Positions 17,086-26,377 are shown, counted from the first letter of the stretch. The stretch: 64,000 bases of DNA from Candidatus Opimibacter iunctus (GCA_016716665.1 JADJVH010000003.1:186001-250000); one strand, 5' to 3'. A program made the numbers and translations. Notes: generated from the sequence alone by a model not told the origin.

Positions 17086-17847
17086 ATGATGATGTCCAAC
17101 ATGAAATTGACCCTCCATATCTGGCGCCAGCGCAATGCTAACGACACCGGCACCTTCGAAACGCATACCGTTGAAGCCAACGAGCATATGTCCTTTCTCG
17201 AAATGCTCGATGTCCTCAACCAGGGGCTGATCGAACAAAAGAAGATCCCTGTGGCTTTTGAGCATGACTGTCGCGAAGGCATCTGCGGGGCCTGCAGCAT
17301 GGTCATCAACGGACGCCCGCATGGGTTGCTCGGTGGGACGACGGTGTGCCAGTTGCACATGCGGTTTTTCAAGGATGGAGATCATATCTGGGTAGAGCCC
17401 TTCCGTGCCAAGGCCTTCAAGGTCATCCGTGACCTGGTCGTCGACCGCTCATCATTTGACCGCATCATCCAGGCCGGTGGCTATGTGTCCGTCAATACCG
17501 GCGGCACCCCTGATGGCAACGCGATCCCTATCGAAAAAGACATCGCCTCCCAATCCATGGATGCCGCTGCCTGCATAGGCTGTGGTGCCTGTGTCGCAGC
17601 TTGCCCTAATGGTTCAGCGATGCTATTTACCGCCGCCAAGGCATCACACCTCGGCCTCCTCCCACAAGGCGAGGTGGAAAATTCACGTCGTGTCCAGGCG
17701 ATGGTCCATCAGCATGACAAGGAAGGTTTCGGCCGCTGCTCCAATACCTATGCTTGTGAGGCAGAATGTCCGAAGGAGATTTCGGTGACGAATATCGCCA
17801 GGTTGAACAGGTGGTATCTGAAGAGCTCACTGGGGAGCAACGTGTAA
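17086..17847 (+). CDS. sdhB: Succinate dehydrogenase iron-sulfur subunit
   Basis: The protein has up to 253 residues; clustered ATGs at 17086, 17089, 17092 and 17101 leave the exact start open, and MKLTLHIWRQ (17101) is the natural beginning. The plant-type [2Fe-2S] site is C62-R-E-G-I-C67-G-A-C70 plus the later TTVCQ. The C-terminal half has CIGCGACVAACPNG and CSNTYACEAECPKE for the [4Fe-4S] and [3Fe-4S] clusters. It relays electrons from SdhA FAD to SdhC heme and quinone. It is the third and last gene of sdhCAB. Confidence 0.95.
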   Translation: MMMSNMKLTLHIWRQRNANDTGTFETHTVEANEHMSFLEMLDVLNQGLIEQKKIPVAFEHDCREGICGACSMVINGRPHGLLGGTTVCQLHMRFFKDGDHIWVEPFRAKAFKVIRDLVVDRSSFDRIIQAGGYVSVNTGGTPDGNAIPIEKDIASQSMDAAACIGCGACVAACPNGSAMLFTAAKASHLGLLPQGEVENSRRVQAMVHQHDKEGFGRCSNTYACEAECPKEISVTNIARLNRWYLKSSLGSNV

Positions 17848-18211
17848 AAAGGCGGAACGGCAGAAAGGCGGAACGGCAGAAAGGCGGAATGGCGGAACGG
17901 CAGAAGGGCAGAAGGGCGGAACGATCGAGCGGGGTGCCTGCAGCCAGGAGGCTGACAACTTGTAATTCCTGCAATGTAAATGCTTGTGTTGCTCCTGCCG
18001 TCGGTAGCCAGAGTCTACCGACAACATCTGATTTTTTAAAAAATCAGATGTGACTCATTTCGCTGGCAGAGCCAGCATCTTAAACTACCCCACATCCCGA
18101 GTCTTAAGTCTGCGAGTCTGACGTCTGGCATCCATTTCATAGGATTTAGGGGCAAGGATTGTGCATTTAATCCCAAATCCGTATCTTTCCTTTAATCAAA
18201 ACCTCCTAAAC
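17848..18211. repeat. Microsatellite and palindromes after sdhB
   Basis: From 17850 to about 17930 there are repeated 'ggcggaacggcagaaa'-type units, the same flavour as 181-245. Then come GCAGCCAGGAGGCTG at 17940-17954, a CGGTAGCC/TCTACCG hairpin near 18002-18020, and a perfect 26-nt palindrome at 18025-18050 (CATCTGATTTTTT / AAAAAATCAGATG), which could stop the sdh transcript. No gene is seen. Confidence 0.65.
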
Positions 18212-18430
18212 ATGCGTTTCATCGGTGCTGTTTTAATCGTCGTCGCGGTATTGTCCGCAGCCCTCTTCTTCCTGAAAATGAACTTTATGTTCCTCAACTG
18301 GATCAACAATTGGGGTGCCCAGGTCGGCTGGGGGATCAGGGGTTTCTTACTGCTATTGGGTATCGTCCTCTTTATCGTAGGCAAGGCCGCCGATGAGGAA
18401 GAGGCCGAAGAAGCTGCAGATGCGAAGTGA
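18212..18430 (+). CDS. Small two-helix membrane protein
   Basis: This 72-residue protein starts at MRFIGAVLIV (18212); an upstream in-frame start (18161) lacks coding character. There are two predicted membrane helices (residues 2-24 and about 42-60: GFLLLLGIVLFIVGKA) and an acidic tail (DEEEAEEAADAK). The hydrophobic pattern and tail make it a believable short gene. I do not recognise a family and assign no function. Confidence 0.6.
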   Translation: MRFIGAVLIVVAVLSAALFFLKMNFMFLNWINNWGAQVGWGIRGFLLLLGIVLFIVGKAADEEEAEEAADAK

Positions 18431-18558
18431 TAACTTGTTAAAGGTGAGTAATTGTCTGAAAGCTAAATACTTCGTCGCGCGTTTGATCACATCAATGGAT
18501 AAAACGGCCCTCGTCAGGACAGATTCAATCAGGAGACTTGAACCAACCAGTTATTTTC

Positions 18559-20124
18559 CTACTGCACCAAAAATTGATAATATCCGGTTCTCCCTTCCGC
18601 ATTTGTGACACACCACAGATAGGTTCCAGGCACAATGGAAGAGGGCAGGTCAATAGATAGTGTATGATTACCGGCTGTTAGCAGAGCGCTGTCTTTGACC
18701 AGTCCGATTGTTTTTCCGGAAATATCCTGTATTGAAAATGCAAGCACCTGATCCGCATCAAGGAAAAATGAGGCATTGATCGATGACTTGGTCGGATTGG
18801 GAAATAAAGTCAGTTCCTGCACATCCAAGAGCGATTCATCTATTGAGGTAGTCAGCCCGGAGAGATATCGGGCCACCGCGAAATCAAGATTATTGGAATT
18901 GTTTTGAGCCTCCCCGACGATCACGATTTTTCCATCCGGCTGCAGGGCGATAGCATGCGCTTCATCTTCACTCTCTCCACTGCCGATAATAGTGATGACT
19001 TTACCATCCTGGCTAAACGTATTGTCCAGCACGCCATCTGCCGTAAACCGGGCCAGGCCAAAGTCCGCATCTGATGATGCCTGCGCTGCATATCCGGTGA
19101 TCAATATCTTATCATCCGGTTGCAGGATCATATCCCGGGCATCATCAAAAAAGGGACCTATCGTCTCTACCGCATACCCGTCCTCTCCAAAATCAAGATC
19201 AAGCGTTCCATCCTGAAGCAATCGAATGACTGCAAAATCATAACCGGTGGTGCCATAACTGGAGCCGCCTACCACGATCTTCTGATCCGCCTGCAAGGCA
19301 ATGCCATAGGCACGGTCATCGATGGTGCCCACATCCGGGATCACGATTCCATCAGATGAAAAACTATTGTCAAGGCTTCCATCGGCCTTGAATCTGACCA
19401 CACAAAATTCTTTTTCAAAACCAATACCTGTATACCCGGCGACAAGGATCTTATCATCCGGCTGCACAGCAATGCTGGTAGCTACATCCTGCCCTGCGTC
19501 TACATCGAAGACCAACATTCCATCCTGGCTGAAGGCATTATCAGGAGTTCCATTAAGCTGGAAGGCCGCAATAGCATATTGCTCCAGGTCATTCTTGATC
19601 GAAGATCCCACAGCATATATCCTGTTCTTGTATACTGTGATGCGAGACAGTGCATCATTGGTGTTGCTGAAGTCATACGTCATCAGTCCATCTCCATCAA
19701 ACGACGAGACAAGCTTTCCATCTGTGTCCAGTAAGGCAAATGCAAAATCAAGGTCAGCCCCCATGCTCGCCGTACCGCCAACAAGAATATTTCCATTAGG
19801 CAGCAACTCCACATCACGGGCTTCGTCATCTCCACCATCAAAATCTATGGTGACAATGCCATCCCCGCTAAAACTATTGTCCAGCGTCCCATCTTCCAGA
19901 TATCGGACGATTGCAAAATCATTGTCTCCGCTTTGCCTCGATACCCCCACAGCCACAATCCGGTTGTTTCCCTGGATCACTACCCCATACGCTAAATCGT
20001 GACCGTTGCCAATCGGGGTCATTAACTTTCCATCTCCAGAAAAAGTAGCATCAAGGCTTCCTACCTGTGCATGTCCTGAAACAATGCAGAAGAGCATTAG
20101 GATAAATATGGTTTTGGAGGCCAT
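18559..20124 (-). CDS. Delta-60 repeat protein with T9SS sorting domain
   Basis: The 521-residue protein has a signal peptide (MASKTIFILMLFCIVSGHAQ). It carries about seven repeats of roughly 55 residues with the pattern 'GxLDxxFSxDGxV...D....QPDGKILVGG', the delta-60 repeat, which is thought to form a beta-propeller. The last ~80 residues (TLFPNPTKSSINASFFLDAD onward, ending YYQFLVQ) are a type A C-terminal domain for type IX secretion. The product is expected at the cell surface or outside. The binding partner is unknown. A promoter-like pair precedes it at 20148-20177. Confidence 0.9.
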   Translation of the reverse strand: MASKTIFILMLFCIVSGHAQVGSLDATFSGDGKLMTPIGNGHDLAYGVVIQGNNRIVAVGVSRQSGDNDFAIVRYLEDGTLDNSFSGDGIVTIDFDGGDDEARDVELLPNGNILVGGTASMGADLDFAFALLDTDGKLVSSFDGDGLMTYDFSNTNDALSRITVYKNRIYAVGSSIKNDLEQYAIAAFQLNGTPDNAFSQDGMLVFDVDAGQDVATSIAVQPDDKILVAGYTGIGFEKEFCVVRFKADGSLDNSFSSDGIVIPDVGTIDDRAYGIALQADQKIVVGGSSYGTTGYDFAVIRLLQDGTLDLDFGEDGYAVETIGPFFDDARDMILQPDDKILITGYAAQASSDADFGLARFTADGVLDNTFSQDGKVITIIGSGESEDEAHAIALQPDGKIVIVGEAQNNSNNLDFAVARYLSGLTTSIDESLLDVQELTLFPNPTKSSINASFFLDADQVLAFSIQDISGKTIGLVKDSALLTAGNHTLSIDLPSSIVPGTYLWCVTNAEGRTGYYQFLVQ

Positions 20125-20564
20125 CGGGCTGAGTTATTTGGTTCAATCAAATGTACATATTTACGTCTAAGTTGAAAGGGTGTCGTTCGTTTAAGTCTCT
20201 GACTTAAATACAAAATGAGCGTTCGTTCAAGTCTCCTGACTTGAATGCAATATGGTTTGCGTCTCCTGACGCTAGAGTTAAATCATCCTCGAGACGAATG
20301 TGCCAATTCATCATGAATACATCAAAATATTAGCTGCCTGCAAAGCTGCGCTTTGCCTGGCAGGAAATTCACCCCGCTCGTCAGGAGACAAGCAAATATC
20401 GGGGCCAAGTCTGGAGACTTGAACCAACGGCACAATAATTGAAAAGAAAAGCAGGCAGAGCCGGCATTTCTTTTCACTGACCCACCTCCCACACCTCTTA
20501 CTGTCTTACTGTCTTACCTTCTCACACCTTCTTACTATCTTACCTTGGTTAACCACCAAGGCAT
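20125..20564. repeat. REP-like elements between divergent genes
   Basis: This holds a degenerate copy (about 20183-20211), a forward copy (20224-20274), an inverted copy (20374-20429) and a mismatched hairpin (about 20440-20477). A GCAAAGC-TGC-GCTTTGC hairpin lies at about 20339-20355. A 'ttactgtcttactgtc' microsatellite (about 20497-20543) precedes the nuclease gene. The forward and inverted copies form a pair like those around the RAYT gene, but with no transposase between them. Confidence 0.7.
20148..20177 (-). promoter_or_regulatory. Putative Bacteroidota promoter of the delta-60 gene
   Basis: On the minus strand TACATTTG (20148-20155) exactly fits TAnnTTTG, with TTTC (20174-20177) close to the -33 TTTG box after an 18-nt spacer. 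The gene start is 23 nt downstream of the box, a reasonable short leader. Confidence 0.45.
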
Positions 20565-21977
20565 ATGAACATCAAATTTTGCGGGGCAGCCCGCCAGGTC
20601 ACCGGATCAAGCCACCTCCTGACCCTCGACAACGGCTTCAAGATCCTGCTGGACTGCGGGATGTTCCAGGGCAGCTATGCCGCGGATATCGTGAGCAACA
20701 GCATGTTCCTCTTCAATCCGGGAGAGATCGACTGTGTAGTGCTCTCGCACGCCCATATCGACCATTGCGGCCGATTGCCCAAGCTGGTCAAGGACGGCTT
20801 TAAAGGCCCGATCCATGCCACCCACGGCACCCGCAGCCTGGCGACCATCATGCTGCTGGATAGCGCCCATATCCAGGAGAAAGATGCCCAGTTTTTTAAC
20901 AAGAAGAATGATGACCGCAGGGATGAGGATGGTTTCACCTTTCGCGATCCGCTCTATACCAGCGTGGATGTAGAGAGTGCTATGAAATTGTTTGTAGGCT
21001 ATGGCTATGACCAGTGGCACAAGATCCATGATGATGTCAGGGTGATGTTTACCGACGCAGGTCATATCCTGGGCAGTGCATCCGTGACACTCGAGATCAG
21101 GGAAAACGGCAAGACTACGATGCTTGGCTTTACCGCCGATATAGGGCGTCCCAACAGGCCGATACTCCGCGATCCGCAGCCCATGCCCGAAGTGGATTAC
21201 CTCATCTGTGAATCCACCTATGGCGACCGCCTCCACGAATCACAGCCCAATGAAATGGAGCGCTTCCTGCGTATTATCACAAAAACCTGCATGGAAAAAC
21301 GTGGTAAGCTGATCATCCCGGCATTCAGCGTAGGCCGCACACAGGAACTAGTGTACATCCTCGACCAGGCCAATACCGCAGGCCTGTTACCGAAAGTAAA
21401 AGTATATGTCGACAGCCCACTTGCGATCAATGCCACTGCAGTATACGGTTCACACCCAGAGTGCTTCGACAATCAATTGAGCGAATACATGCTCATCGAC
21501 AAGAATCCCTTTGGCTTCAACGACCTCACCTATATCCGCCAGGCCGAACAATCCAAGGAGCTGAACAACAGCAAGGAACCCTGTATCATCATCTCCTCCT
21601 CCGGTATGATGAATGCCGGCCGCGTCAAGCACCACCTCTTCAACAACATCGAAGATCCCCGCAATACCTTCCTCATCGTCGGCTATTGCACTCCGGATAC
21701 ACCTGGAGGCAAGCTCCGCGCAGGCGCCCCCGGCCTCAAGATCTTTGGCCAGTACAAGGAAGTCAAGGCAGGTGTTGAAATCATGGACTCCTTCTCCGCC
21801 CACGGCGACCGCGATGAGATGCGCGACTTTGTCATCAATCAAAAGCCACGACTCAAGAAATTATTCCTCGTCCATGGCGAGTACGATACGCAGCAGGCGT
21901 GGAGATCATTCTTGCGCGAAAATGGATTTTCGCATATTGATATACCGGCGCTGGGGGAGACTGTGCGGTTGGAATGA
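20565..21977 (+). CDS. MBL-fold beta-CASP RNA-processing nuclease
   Basis: The protein has 470 residues. The metallo-beta-lactamase signature is S61-H62-A-H64-I-D66-H67-C-G, with later ligands in FTDAGHILGSA and ESTYGDR. The beta-CASP insert follows (IIPAFSVGRTQELVYIL). Then come the HA/HB-type region IISSSGMMNAGRVKHHL and DSFSAHGDRDEM near the C-terminus. This is the CPSF-73/Ysh1-like branch, which acts as an endo- or 5'-3' exoribonuclease in RNA maturation and decay. Its length is normal. It is monocistronic, ending in hairpin 21991-22029. Confidence 0.93.
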   Translation: MNIKFCGAARQVTGSSHLLTLDNGFKILLDCGMFQGSYAADIVSNSMFLFNPGEIDCVVLSHAHIDHCGRLPKLVKDGFKGPIHATHGTRSLATIMLLDSAHIQEKDAQFFNKKNDDRRDEDGFTFRDPLYTSVDVESAMKLFVGYGYDQWHKIHDDVRVMFTDAGHILGSASVTLEIRENGKTTMLGFTADIGRPNRPILRDPQPMPEVDYLICESTYGDRLHESQPNEMERFLRIITKTCMEKRGKLIIPAFSVGRTQELVYILDQANTAGLLPKVKVYVDSPLAINATAVYGSHPECFDNQLSEYMLIDKNPFGFNDLTYIRQAEQSKELNNSKEPCIIISSSGMMNAGRVKHHLFNNIEDPRNTFLIVGYCTPDTPGGKLRAGAPGLKIFGQYKEVKAGVEIMDSFSAHGDRDEMRDFVINQKPRLKKLFLVHGEYDTQQAWRSFLRENGFSHIDIPALGETVRLE

Positions 21978-21990
21978 ATTAAAATTTTCC

Positions 21991-22095
21991 TGAAAATAAA
22001 ATGCTGGCTATGCCAGCATTTTATTTTCATATCCATATCGTTGGTTCAAGTCTCCTGACTTGAACCCAATATGTTGCTTGTCTCCTGACGAGCGG
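21991..22095 (+). repeat. Hairpin plus REP-like element, copy F
   Basis: A perfect 18-bp stem (21991-22008 / 22012-22029, loop TAT) sits 13 nt after the nuclease stop. It is followed by the REP core at 22043-22095 (GGTTCAAGTCTCCTGACTTG ... TCTCCTGACGAGCGG). The hairpin probably ends the transcript. Confidence 0.8.
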
Positions 22096-22125
22096 GGTGG
22101 ATTCCAAAGAAAATGCTTGTTGCCT

Positions 22126-22258
22126 GCAGCCAGGAGGCTGCAACACGTGATCCACAAATCAACACAGCTGCTATCTGATTCATCTGTTTGCAGCCAGAGG
22201 CTACAAACAACTTTATCTAATGGTTTAATGGAATGCAGCCTTTGGCTGCATTCCATTA
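22126..22258. repeat. GCAGCC-type palindromes, convergent terminator region
   Basis: Three palindromes sharing GCAGCC/GGCTGC: 22126-22141 (GCAGCC-AGGA-GGCTGC), about 22185-22209, and a perfect 15-bp stem at 22226-22258 (TAATGGAATGCAGCC-TTT). The last lies 5 nt from the end of the convergent coiled-coil gene and could terminate both directions. The same motif is seen at 17940-17954. Confidence 0.7.
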
Positions 22259-22263
22259 AAAGC

Positions 22264-23208
22264 TTACGATTCCACCACCACCTTCTTCCTCTCCATCTCC
22301 AGCTTATCCAGCTTCTCGCGGATCACACCGCGCTCCTTGTCGAGGCTCTGCATGATGACCTCGACACGCTGACGGGTACCGGTGACATTGACGAGTGACT
22401 TGGTGATCTTTTGCTGGACCAGATAATCAGTGATAAGGTTGTTGAAGAAGATTTCGGCAAAGGCACCAAACTCTTCGATCTCCATGCTGACGTTGAGTTG
22501 GAGGCCTTTGAAGACATCCTGGAGCTCATTGCCAAAACGGATGAGGGCGTGACGGGATTGATAGGCAAGGTCACGGGCTACTTCGATAGATTCGCGCTTC
22601 ATGTGGTAGTTGCCTTGATGGCGCCGCCCCCACATCTCCTGCTGGCCCATAAATCGTGCATTGATCAGGTGCTGCTCTGCGCCTCTTACCAATGTCAAGG
22701 CATTCGTCCCCGCAACATAGGCTTCCTCAACTTCAACACTGTATTTATGTAGCTTGTCTGTCTGCTGATTGATCCCCTTGAGGACCAGGGCGACATTAGG
22801 GTCCAGGTCCATAAGTTCCTTTTCACGCTCCGTGATCAGTGCCTCTACCCTGCGCAGCACTGCATCATAGTTTTGTTCCTTCTTGGATAGCAGGTCGAGT
22901 TCGAAGCGAATGAGCTCTACGGACTTGTAGATCTCGTTAAACTTGAGGGAGGCACGGAAATATTCTTCTCTCTCTTTATCCAGCTGCTCTTCACGGTCAC
23001 CGAGAAATTTGCGAAACATAGTGGTAATCCCTTCGCGTTCAAGCGTCTCGACATCACGCTGTTCTTTAGCCAGGGTAGTCTCCATCACCTGCAAGGCTTT
23101 CTCTTCCGACTCAAGCCGTGTGGAAAGCTGGGCTGTATGATCCTGTATTTTTCGGATCTGCTCCAGTTCCTGTATGCTTTCTCTCAGTCGTTGCTGTAGT
23201 TCGCTCAT
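22264..23208 (-). CDS. Conserved hypothetical coiled-coil protein
   Basis: The 314-residue cytosolic protein is almost wholly helical. Long heptad-like stretches occur at about 5-60, 70-145 and 280-312, rich in E/K/R/L/Q (QQRLRESIQELEQIRKIQDH). It has no enzyme motif. The middle part (YVAGTNALTLVRGAEQHLIN) is a less regular helical core. Its ATG overlaps the hutH stop by 4 nt, so the two are translationally coupled. A structural or scaffolding role is a guess. I do not recognise a named family. Confidence 0.75.
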   Translation of the reverse strand: MSELQQRLRESIQELEQIRKIQDHTAQLSTRLESEEKALQVMETTLAKEQRDVETLEREGITTMFRKFLGDREEQLDKEREEYFRASLKFNEIYKSVELIRFELDLLSKKEQNYDAVLRRVEALITEREKELMDLDPNVALVLKGINQQTDKLHKYSVEVEEAYVAGTNALTLVRGAEQHLINARFMGQQEMWGRRHQGNYHMKRESIEVARDLAYQSRHALIRFGNELQDVFKGLQLNVSMEIEEFGAFAEIFFNNLITDYLVQQKITKSLVNVTGTRQRVEVIMQSLDKERGVIREKLDKLEMERKKVVVES

Positions 23209-24701
23209 GACCTGCTAAAGGAAATCTGGCGCAGAAAGTTCTCTGTGGTATCGATATCAGATGAATGTGACCTGTCTCCCGATAAAGGAAGGACCTGTAA
23301 CCGATAAGCAATATATTTTTCCTCCAGGAGCGGAGAGGTCTTTAATGGCCTGCGGTATTCAAGGGCCTGTGCAGCTATCATCCATTCGATGGCGAGCAGC
23401 TTCCAGGTATTGTTGACGATCTCATAGAGTTTCATCCCAGCATTGGCCGCCATGCTGACGTGGTCCTCTTGTCCCGCACTCGTGACGATCGAATCCGTAG
23501 ACGCAGGATGCGTAAGTATCTTGTTGCGGTTGACAATAGCTGCTGCTGTATACTGGCAGATCATCATGCCGGACTCAAGACCCGGATTATTTGCCAAAGT
23601 CGGAGGTAGTCCGCGCTGACCACCGAGGAGGAGATATCCTCTTCGCTCTGAAATGCTGCCATACTCGGCAATGGCCATCGAAAGAAAATCAGAGGCTAAT
23701 GCTAATGGTTGTGCATGGAAATTTCCACCGGATACAATCCGCACATCACCATCCGTACCGATCACCAGGGGATTGTCCGTGACAGCATTGATTTCATTGT
23801 CGGCGATTCCCTTTGCATAAGCGATGACATCCCTTGATGCACCATGCACTTGCGGGGCACAGCGGAATGAATACGGATCCTGCAGATGTGCTTTTTTTAC
23901 TGCCAGGATTTCACTGCCGGCCAGCCACTCTCTGAGCGTAGCTGCAGATTGTATTTGCCCTGCCTGCTTACGAATAGCATGAATGCCTGGATCCAACGGT
24001 GATGGATGCGCATCAAATGCATCAAAGGACATGGCGGCGCACATATCACTGACTTCAGCAAGGCGCATCGCGCTGTTGATGGAGTACACCAACCATGCGA
24101 GCGAATATTGCGTGCCATTGATCAGGGCCAATCCTTCTTTCGCTTCGAGATGGAGCGTATCGATACCTGCGAGCATTAGTGCTCTTGAAGCAGGCATCTG
24201 TTCTCTTTTATAGACGACCTCCCCTTCACCGATCATCGGCAGGCAGAGATGGGCAAGTGGGGCTAGATCACCTGATGCGCCCAGGGATCCAATCATCGGC
24301 ACCACCGGGATGATGTTGTGATTGTAGAGGTCAAGAAGAAATTGGATCACTTCTCTGCGTACCCCTGATTGACCCTGGGACAGGCTGATGATCTTCATCA
24401 ACAGGGTGAGTCGGACGATAGCTTGGGGCACTGCCGGACCGACGCCACAGGCATGAGACCTGAGCAGGTTGGTCTGTAACTGCTGGAGTCCCTCTGGAGA
24501 AACGGTCACGGAATACAATGAGCCAAAGCCGGTATTGATCCCGTAATATCGCTCAGCGGATCTGTTGAGCAGGTCTTCGAGTGCGCTTCGGTTATCTGTG
24601 ATCCTTTGCCATACTTTTTCAGACAGGCCCAGCTTGCCCCCTGTCATGGCGATGATGTCTTCAACCGTCAGGGCTGCCCCTTCATATACGTAATGATCCA
24701 T
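23205..24701 (-). CDS. hutH: Histidine ammonia-lyase (aromatic amino acid lyase family)
   Basis: The 498-residue MIO-type lyase has A142-S143-G144 in GSLGASGDLAPLAHL, which cyclises into the prosthetic group. Y53 in YYGINTGFG is the catalytic tyrosine and SHACGVG (H83) matches the substrate-selectivity position of histidine lyases. The C-terminal TSAGQEDHVSM is also conserved. The reaction is histidine to urocanate plus ammonia. No hutU, hutI or hutG is nearby, so a different aromatic substrate (tyrosine, as in pigment pathways) cannot be excluded. It is followed by an overlapping coiled-coil gene. A TAATTTTG box (24706-24713) lies just upstream, which would imply a nearly leaderless transcript. 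Confidence 0.88.
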   Translation of the reverse strand: MDHYVYEGAALTVEDIIAMTGGKLGLSEKVWQRITDNRSALEDLLNRSAERYYGINTGFGSLYSVTVSPEGLQQLQTNLLRSHACGVGPAVPQAIVRLTLLMKIISLSQGQSGVRREVIQFLLDLYNHNIIPVVPMIGSLGASGDLAPLAHLCLPMIGEGEVVYKREQMPASRALMLAGIDTLHLEAKEGLALINGTQYSLAWLVYSINSAMRLAEVSDMCAAMSFDAFDAHPSPLDPGIHAIRKQAGQIQSAATLREWLAGSEILAVKKAHLQDPYSFRCAPQVHGASRDVIAYAKGIADNEINAVTDNPLVIGTDGDVRIVSGGNFHAQPLALASDFLSMAIAEYGSISERRGYLLLGGQRGLPPTLANNPGLESGMMICQYTAAAIVNRNKILTHPASTDSIVTSAGQEDHVSMAANAGMKLYEIVNNTWKLLAIEWMIAAQALEYRRPLKTSPLLEEKYIAYRLQVLPLSGDRSHSSDIDTTENFLRQISFSRS

Positions 24702-24967
24702 GTCCCAAAATTAATCATAGCATTTGGGCCATGTTAATTTGGTTTATCATTCCGTTAAATGAAGGTTAAAGAAAGCATTGTATACGAAAATAAAAAATAT
24801 GTTACCCTTTAACTTTGAGTAATTTATTATATCCAGGCTACTTAATGGTGCAGGTGTCCCATGAAACTTTTAAAGGACCCCTGCCGTCTTAATACCTGAA
24901 CGTGAGCCAATAATTGAAGTATTTTTGGCGTCTCTACAAGATCTATTCAATCACATAATGCTAAACC

Positions 24968-25480
24968 ATGAATAAAATCATCCTTTTGTTCCTGATGTTG
25001 ACCCTCGGAACGATCACCACTGTCAAGGCTCAGCGTATCGCTATCGTCGATATCACCAAGGTCCTCCAGGAAATGCCGGATTATCAGGCAGCCCAGGCAG
25101 AGCTCGATAAAATCGCCGCCGAATGGCGCCAGCAGATCGCCCTCGAATACGACCAGATCAAGGCCATGTACAATAAGTACCAGGCTGAGCAGGTCCTCCT
25201 GTCGGAAGATGCCCGCAAGAAAAAAGAAGATGAGATCATGGAGCGCGAAAAGCAGGTCCGTGAGCTCCAAAAGGAGAAGTTTGGCCCCGAAGGCGCCCTG
25301 TTCAGGAAACGCCAGGATCTCGTGCAACCGATCCAGGAAAGGGTGTATGCCGCCTTTGCGACCTATGCTGATGACCGTGGATTTGACTTTATTTTCGACA
25401 AGGGTGGCAGCTCCGGGCTGATCTTCTCCAATGCCGAATATGACAAGACTGATGATATCGTCCGCCTGGTCAATAAATAA
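24968..25480 (+). CDS. OmpH/Skp family periplasmic chaperone, first copy
   Basis: The protein has 170 residues with a signal peptide (MNKIILLFLMLTLGTITTVKA). AQRIAIVDITKVLQEMPDYQ is the family N-terminal strand and helix. A long coiled-coil tentacle (about 40-115) follows, and the protein ends in a short beta segment (FDFIFDKGGSSGLIFS). Skp/OmpH trimers hold unfolded outer-membrane proteins in the periplasm on the way to the BAM complex. In many Bacteroidota these genes lie next to bamA; here bamA is not visible. It is paired with a paralogue 55 nt downstream. Confidence 0.92.
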   Translation: MNKIILLFLMLTLGTITTVKAQRIAIVDITKVLQEMPDYQAAQAELDKIAAEWRQQIALEYDQIKAMYNKYQAEQVLLSEDARKKKEDEIMEREKQVRELQKEKFGPEGALFRKRQDLVQPIQERVYAAFATYADDRGFDFIFDKGGSSGLIFSNAEYDKTDDIVRLVNK

Positions 25481-25535
25481 AGATCAAATCATTACTTTTG
25501 CTGACTTTTTTAATCAAATAACCGAAACGACGTAA

Positions 25536-26057
25536 ATGAAATTAATACTGAAATATGCCCTGATGATGGCGATCGGCATGACACTGAGTATGTCCGCACA
25601 GGCCCAGAAATTCGGCTTTGTCAACTCAGGCGCTATCCTCGAGTCGATGCCCCAGGTCAAGGAAGCTGAATCTAACCTCGAAGCCCTCGGAAAGCAACTC
25701 CAGGCCAAAGGCGAAAAAATGATGCAGGACTTCCAGCTCAAGTACCAGGAGCTCCAGCGCAAGGTAGATGCAGGCGAGATCACGCCAAAGGCACAGGAAG
25801 CTGAAGCCGCTGCCCTCGAAGAGCAACGCAACACGATCCTGGCCTATGATCAGGATATGCAGAAGCAACTTTCTGACAAGAGAGACTCCCTGCTGTCCCC
25901 GATCCTCGCCCAGATCAAGACCGCGATCGATGCTGTCGCTAAAGACAATGGCTATACATACATCTTCGACGGCAGTCCAGGCGTCGGTGTGATCCTCTAC
26001 GCAGATGAAAGCACCAATGTCACCGCCCTCGTAAAGACAAAATTAGGGATCCAATAA
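25536..26057 (+). CDS. OmpH/Skp family periplasmic chaperone, second copy
   Basis: The protein has 173 residues with a signal peptide (MKLILKYALMMAIGMTLSMS plus AQA). It has the same plan as the preceding gene: QKFGFVNSGAILESMPQVKE, a Gln/Glu/Lys-rich coiled coil (about 40-120) and a terminal YTYIFDGSPGVGVILYADES. The two copies differ enough to suggest an old duplication, possibly forming hetero-oligomers. A strong terminator at 26079-26112 ends the pair. Confidence 0.92.
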   Translation: MKLILKYALMMAIGMTLSMSAQAQKFGFVNSGAILESMPQVKEAESNLEALGKQLQAKGEKMMQDFQLKYQELQRKVDAGEITPKAQEAEAAALEEQRNTILAYDQDMQKQLSDKRDSLLSPILAQIKTAIDAVAKDNGYTYIFDGSPGVGVILYADESTNVTALVKTKLGIQ

Positions 26058-26078
26058 ATTTGTGGTCTTCCACAATGA

Positions 26079-26112
26079 AAAAGTCCGGATGGTTTCATCC
26101 GGACTTTTTTTA
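26079..26112 (+). terminator. Rho-independent terminator of the OmpH pair
   Basis: AAAAAGTCCGGAT pairs with ATCCGGACTTTTT around a short loop and is followed by a T-run, 22 nt after the second OmpH stop codon. A textbook intrinsic terminator. Confidence 0.88.
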
Positions 26113-26154
26113 TTTATGCCAGCAATGGATACAGATAGAGAAGTACTCGTGTAG

Positions 26155-26221
26155 TGCCCCGATGGGGCACGAATGATTTTTACTGTCTCTCTGCTACCAA
26201 CCTTTAGCCCCTACGGGGCAT
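26155..26221 (+). repeat. 67-nt GGGGCA repeat, copy 2
   Basis: Same length and ends as 13973-14039: GTGCCCCGATGGGGCACGAA at the left and ACCTTTAGCCCCTACGGGGC at the right, with about 10 variable bases between. Confidence 0.75.
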
Positions 26222-26377
26222 GTTCAATTCGCCCTCTGCCCTCTGCTCTCTGCTCTCCACCGACCTTTAGCCCACTTCGACTGCCTGTCACGCCTCCTCG
26301 TGCACCCGCTCAGTGCAGCGCCTACGGGGCATTGAATCGTTTTCACTCTTCACTCTTCACTCTTCACTTTTCACTTT

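Larger units (their letters stand above)
26058..26377. other. Terminator, repeat unit and microsatellite
   Basis: After the terminator there is the second 67-nt GGGGCA repeat (26155-26221), a degenerate third version (about 26259-26326) and a 'cactcttcactcttcac / cttttcacttttca' microsatellite (about 26343-26398) that runs into the 3' end of the next minus-strand gene. No gene is seen here. Confidence 0.65.
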
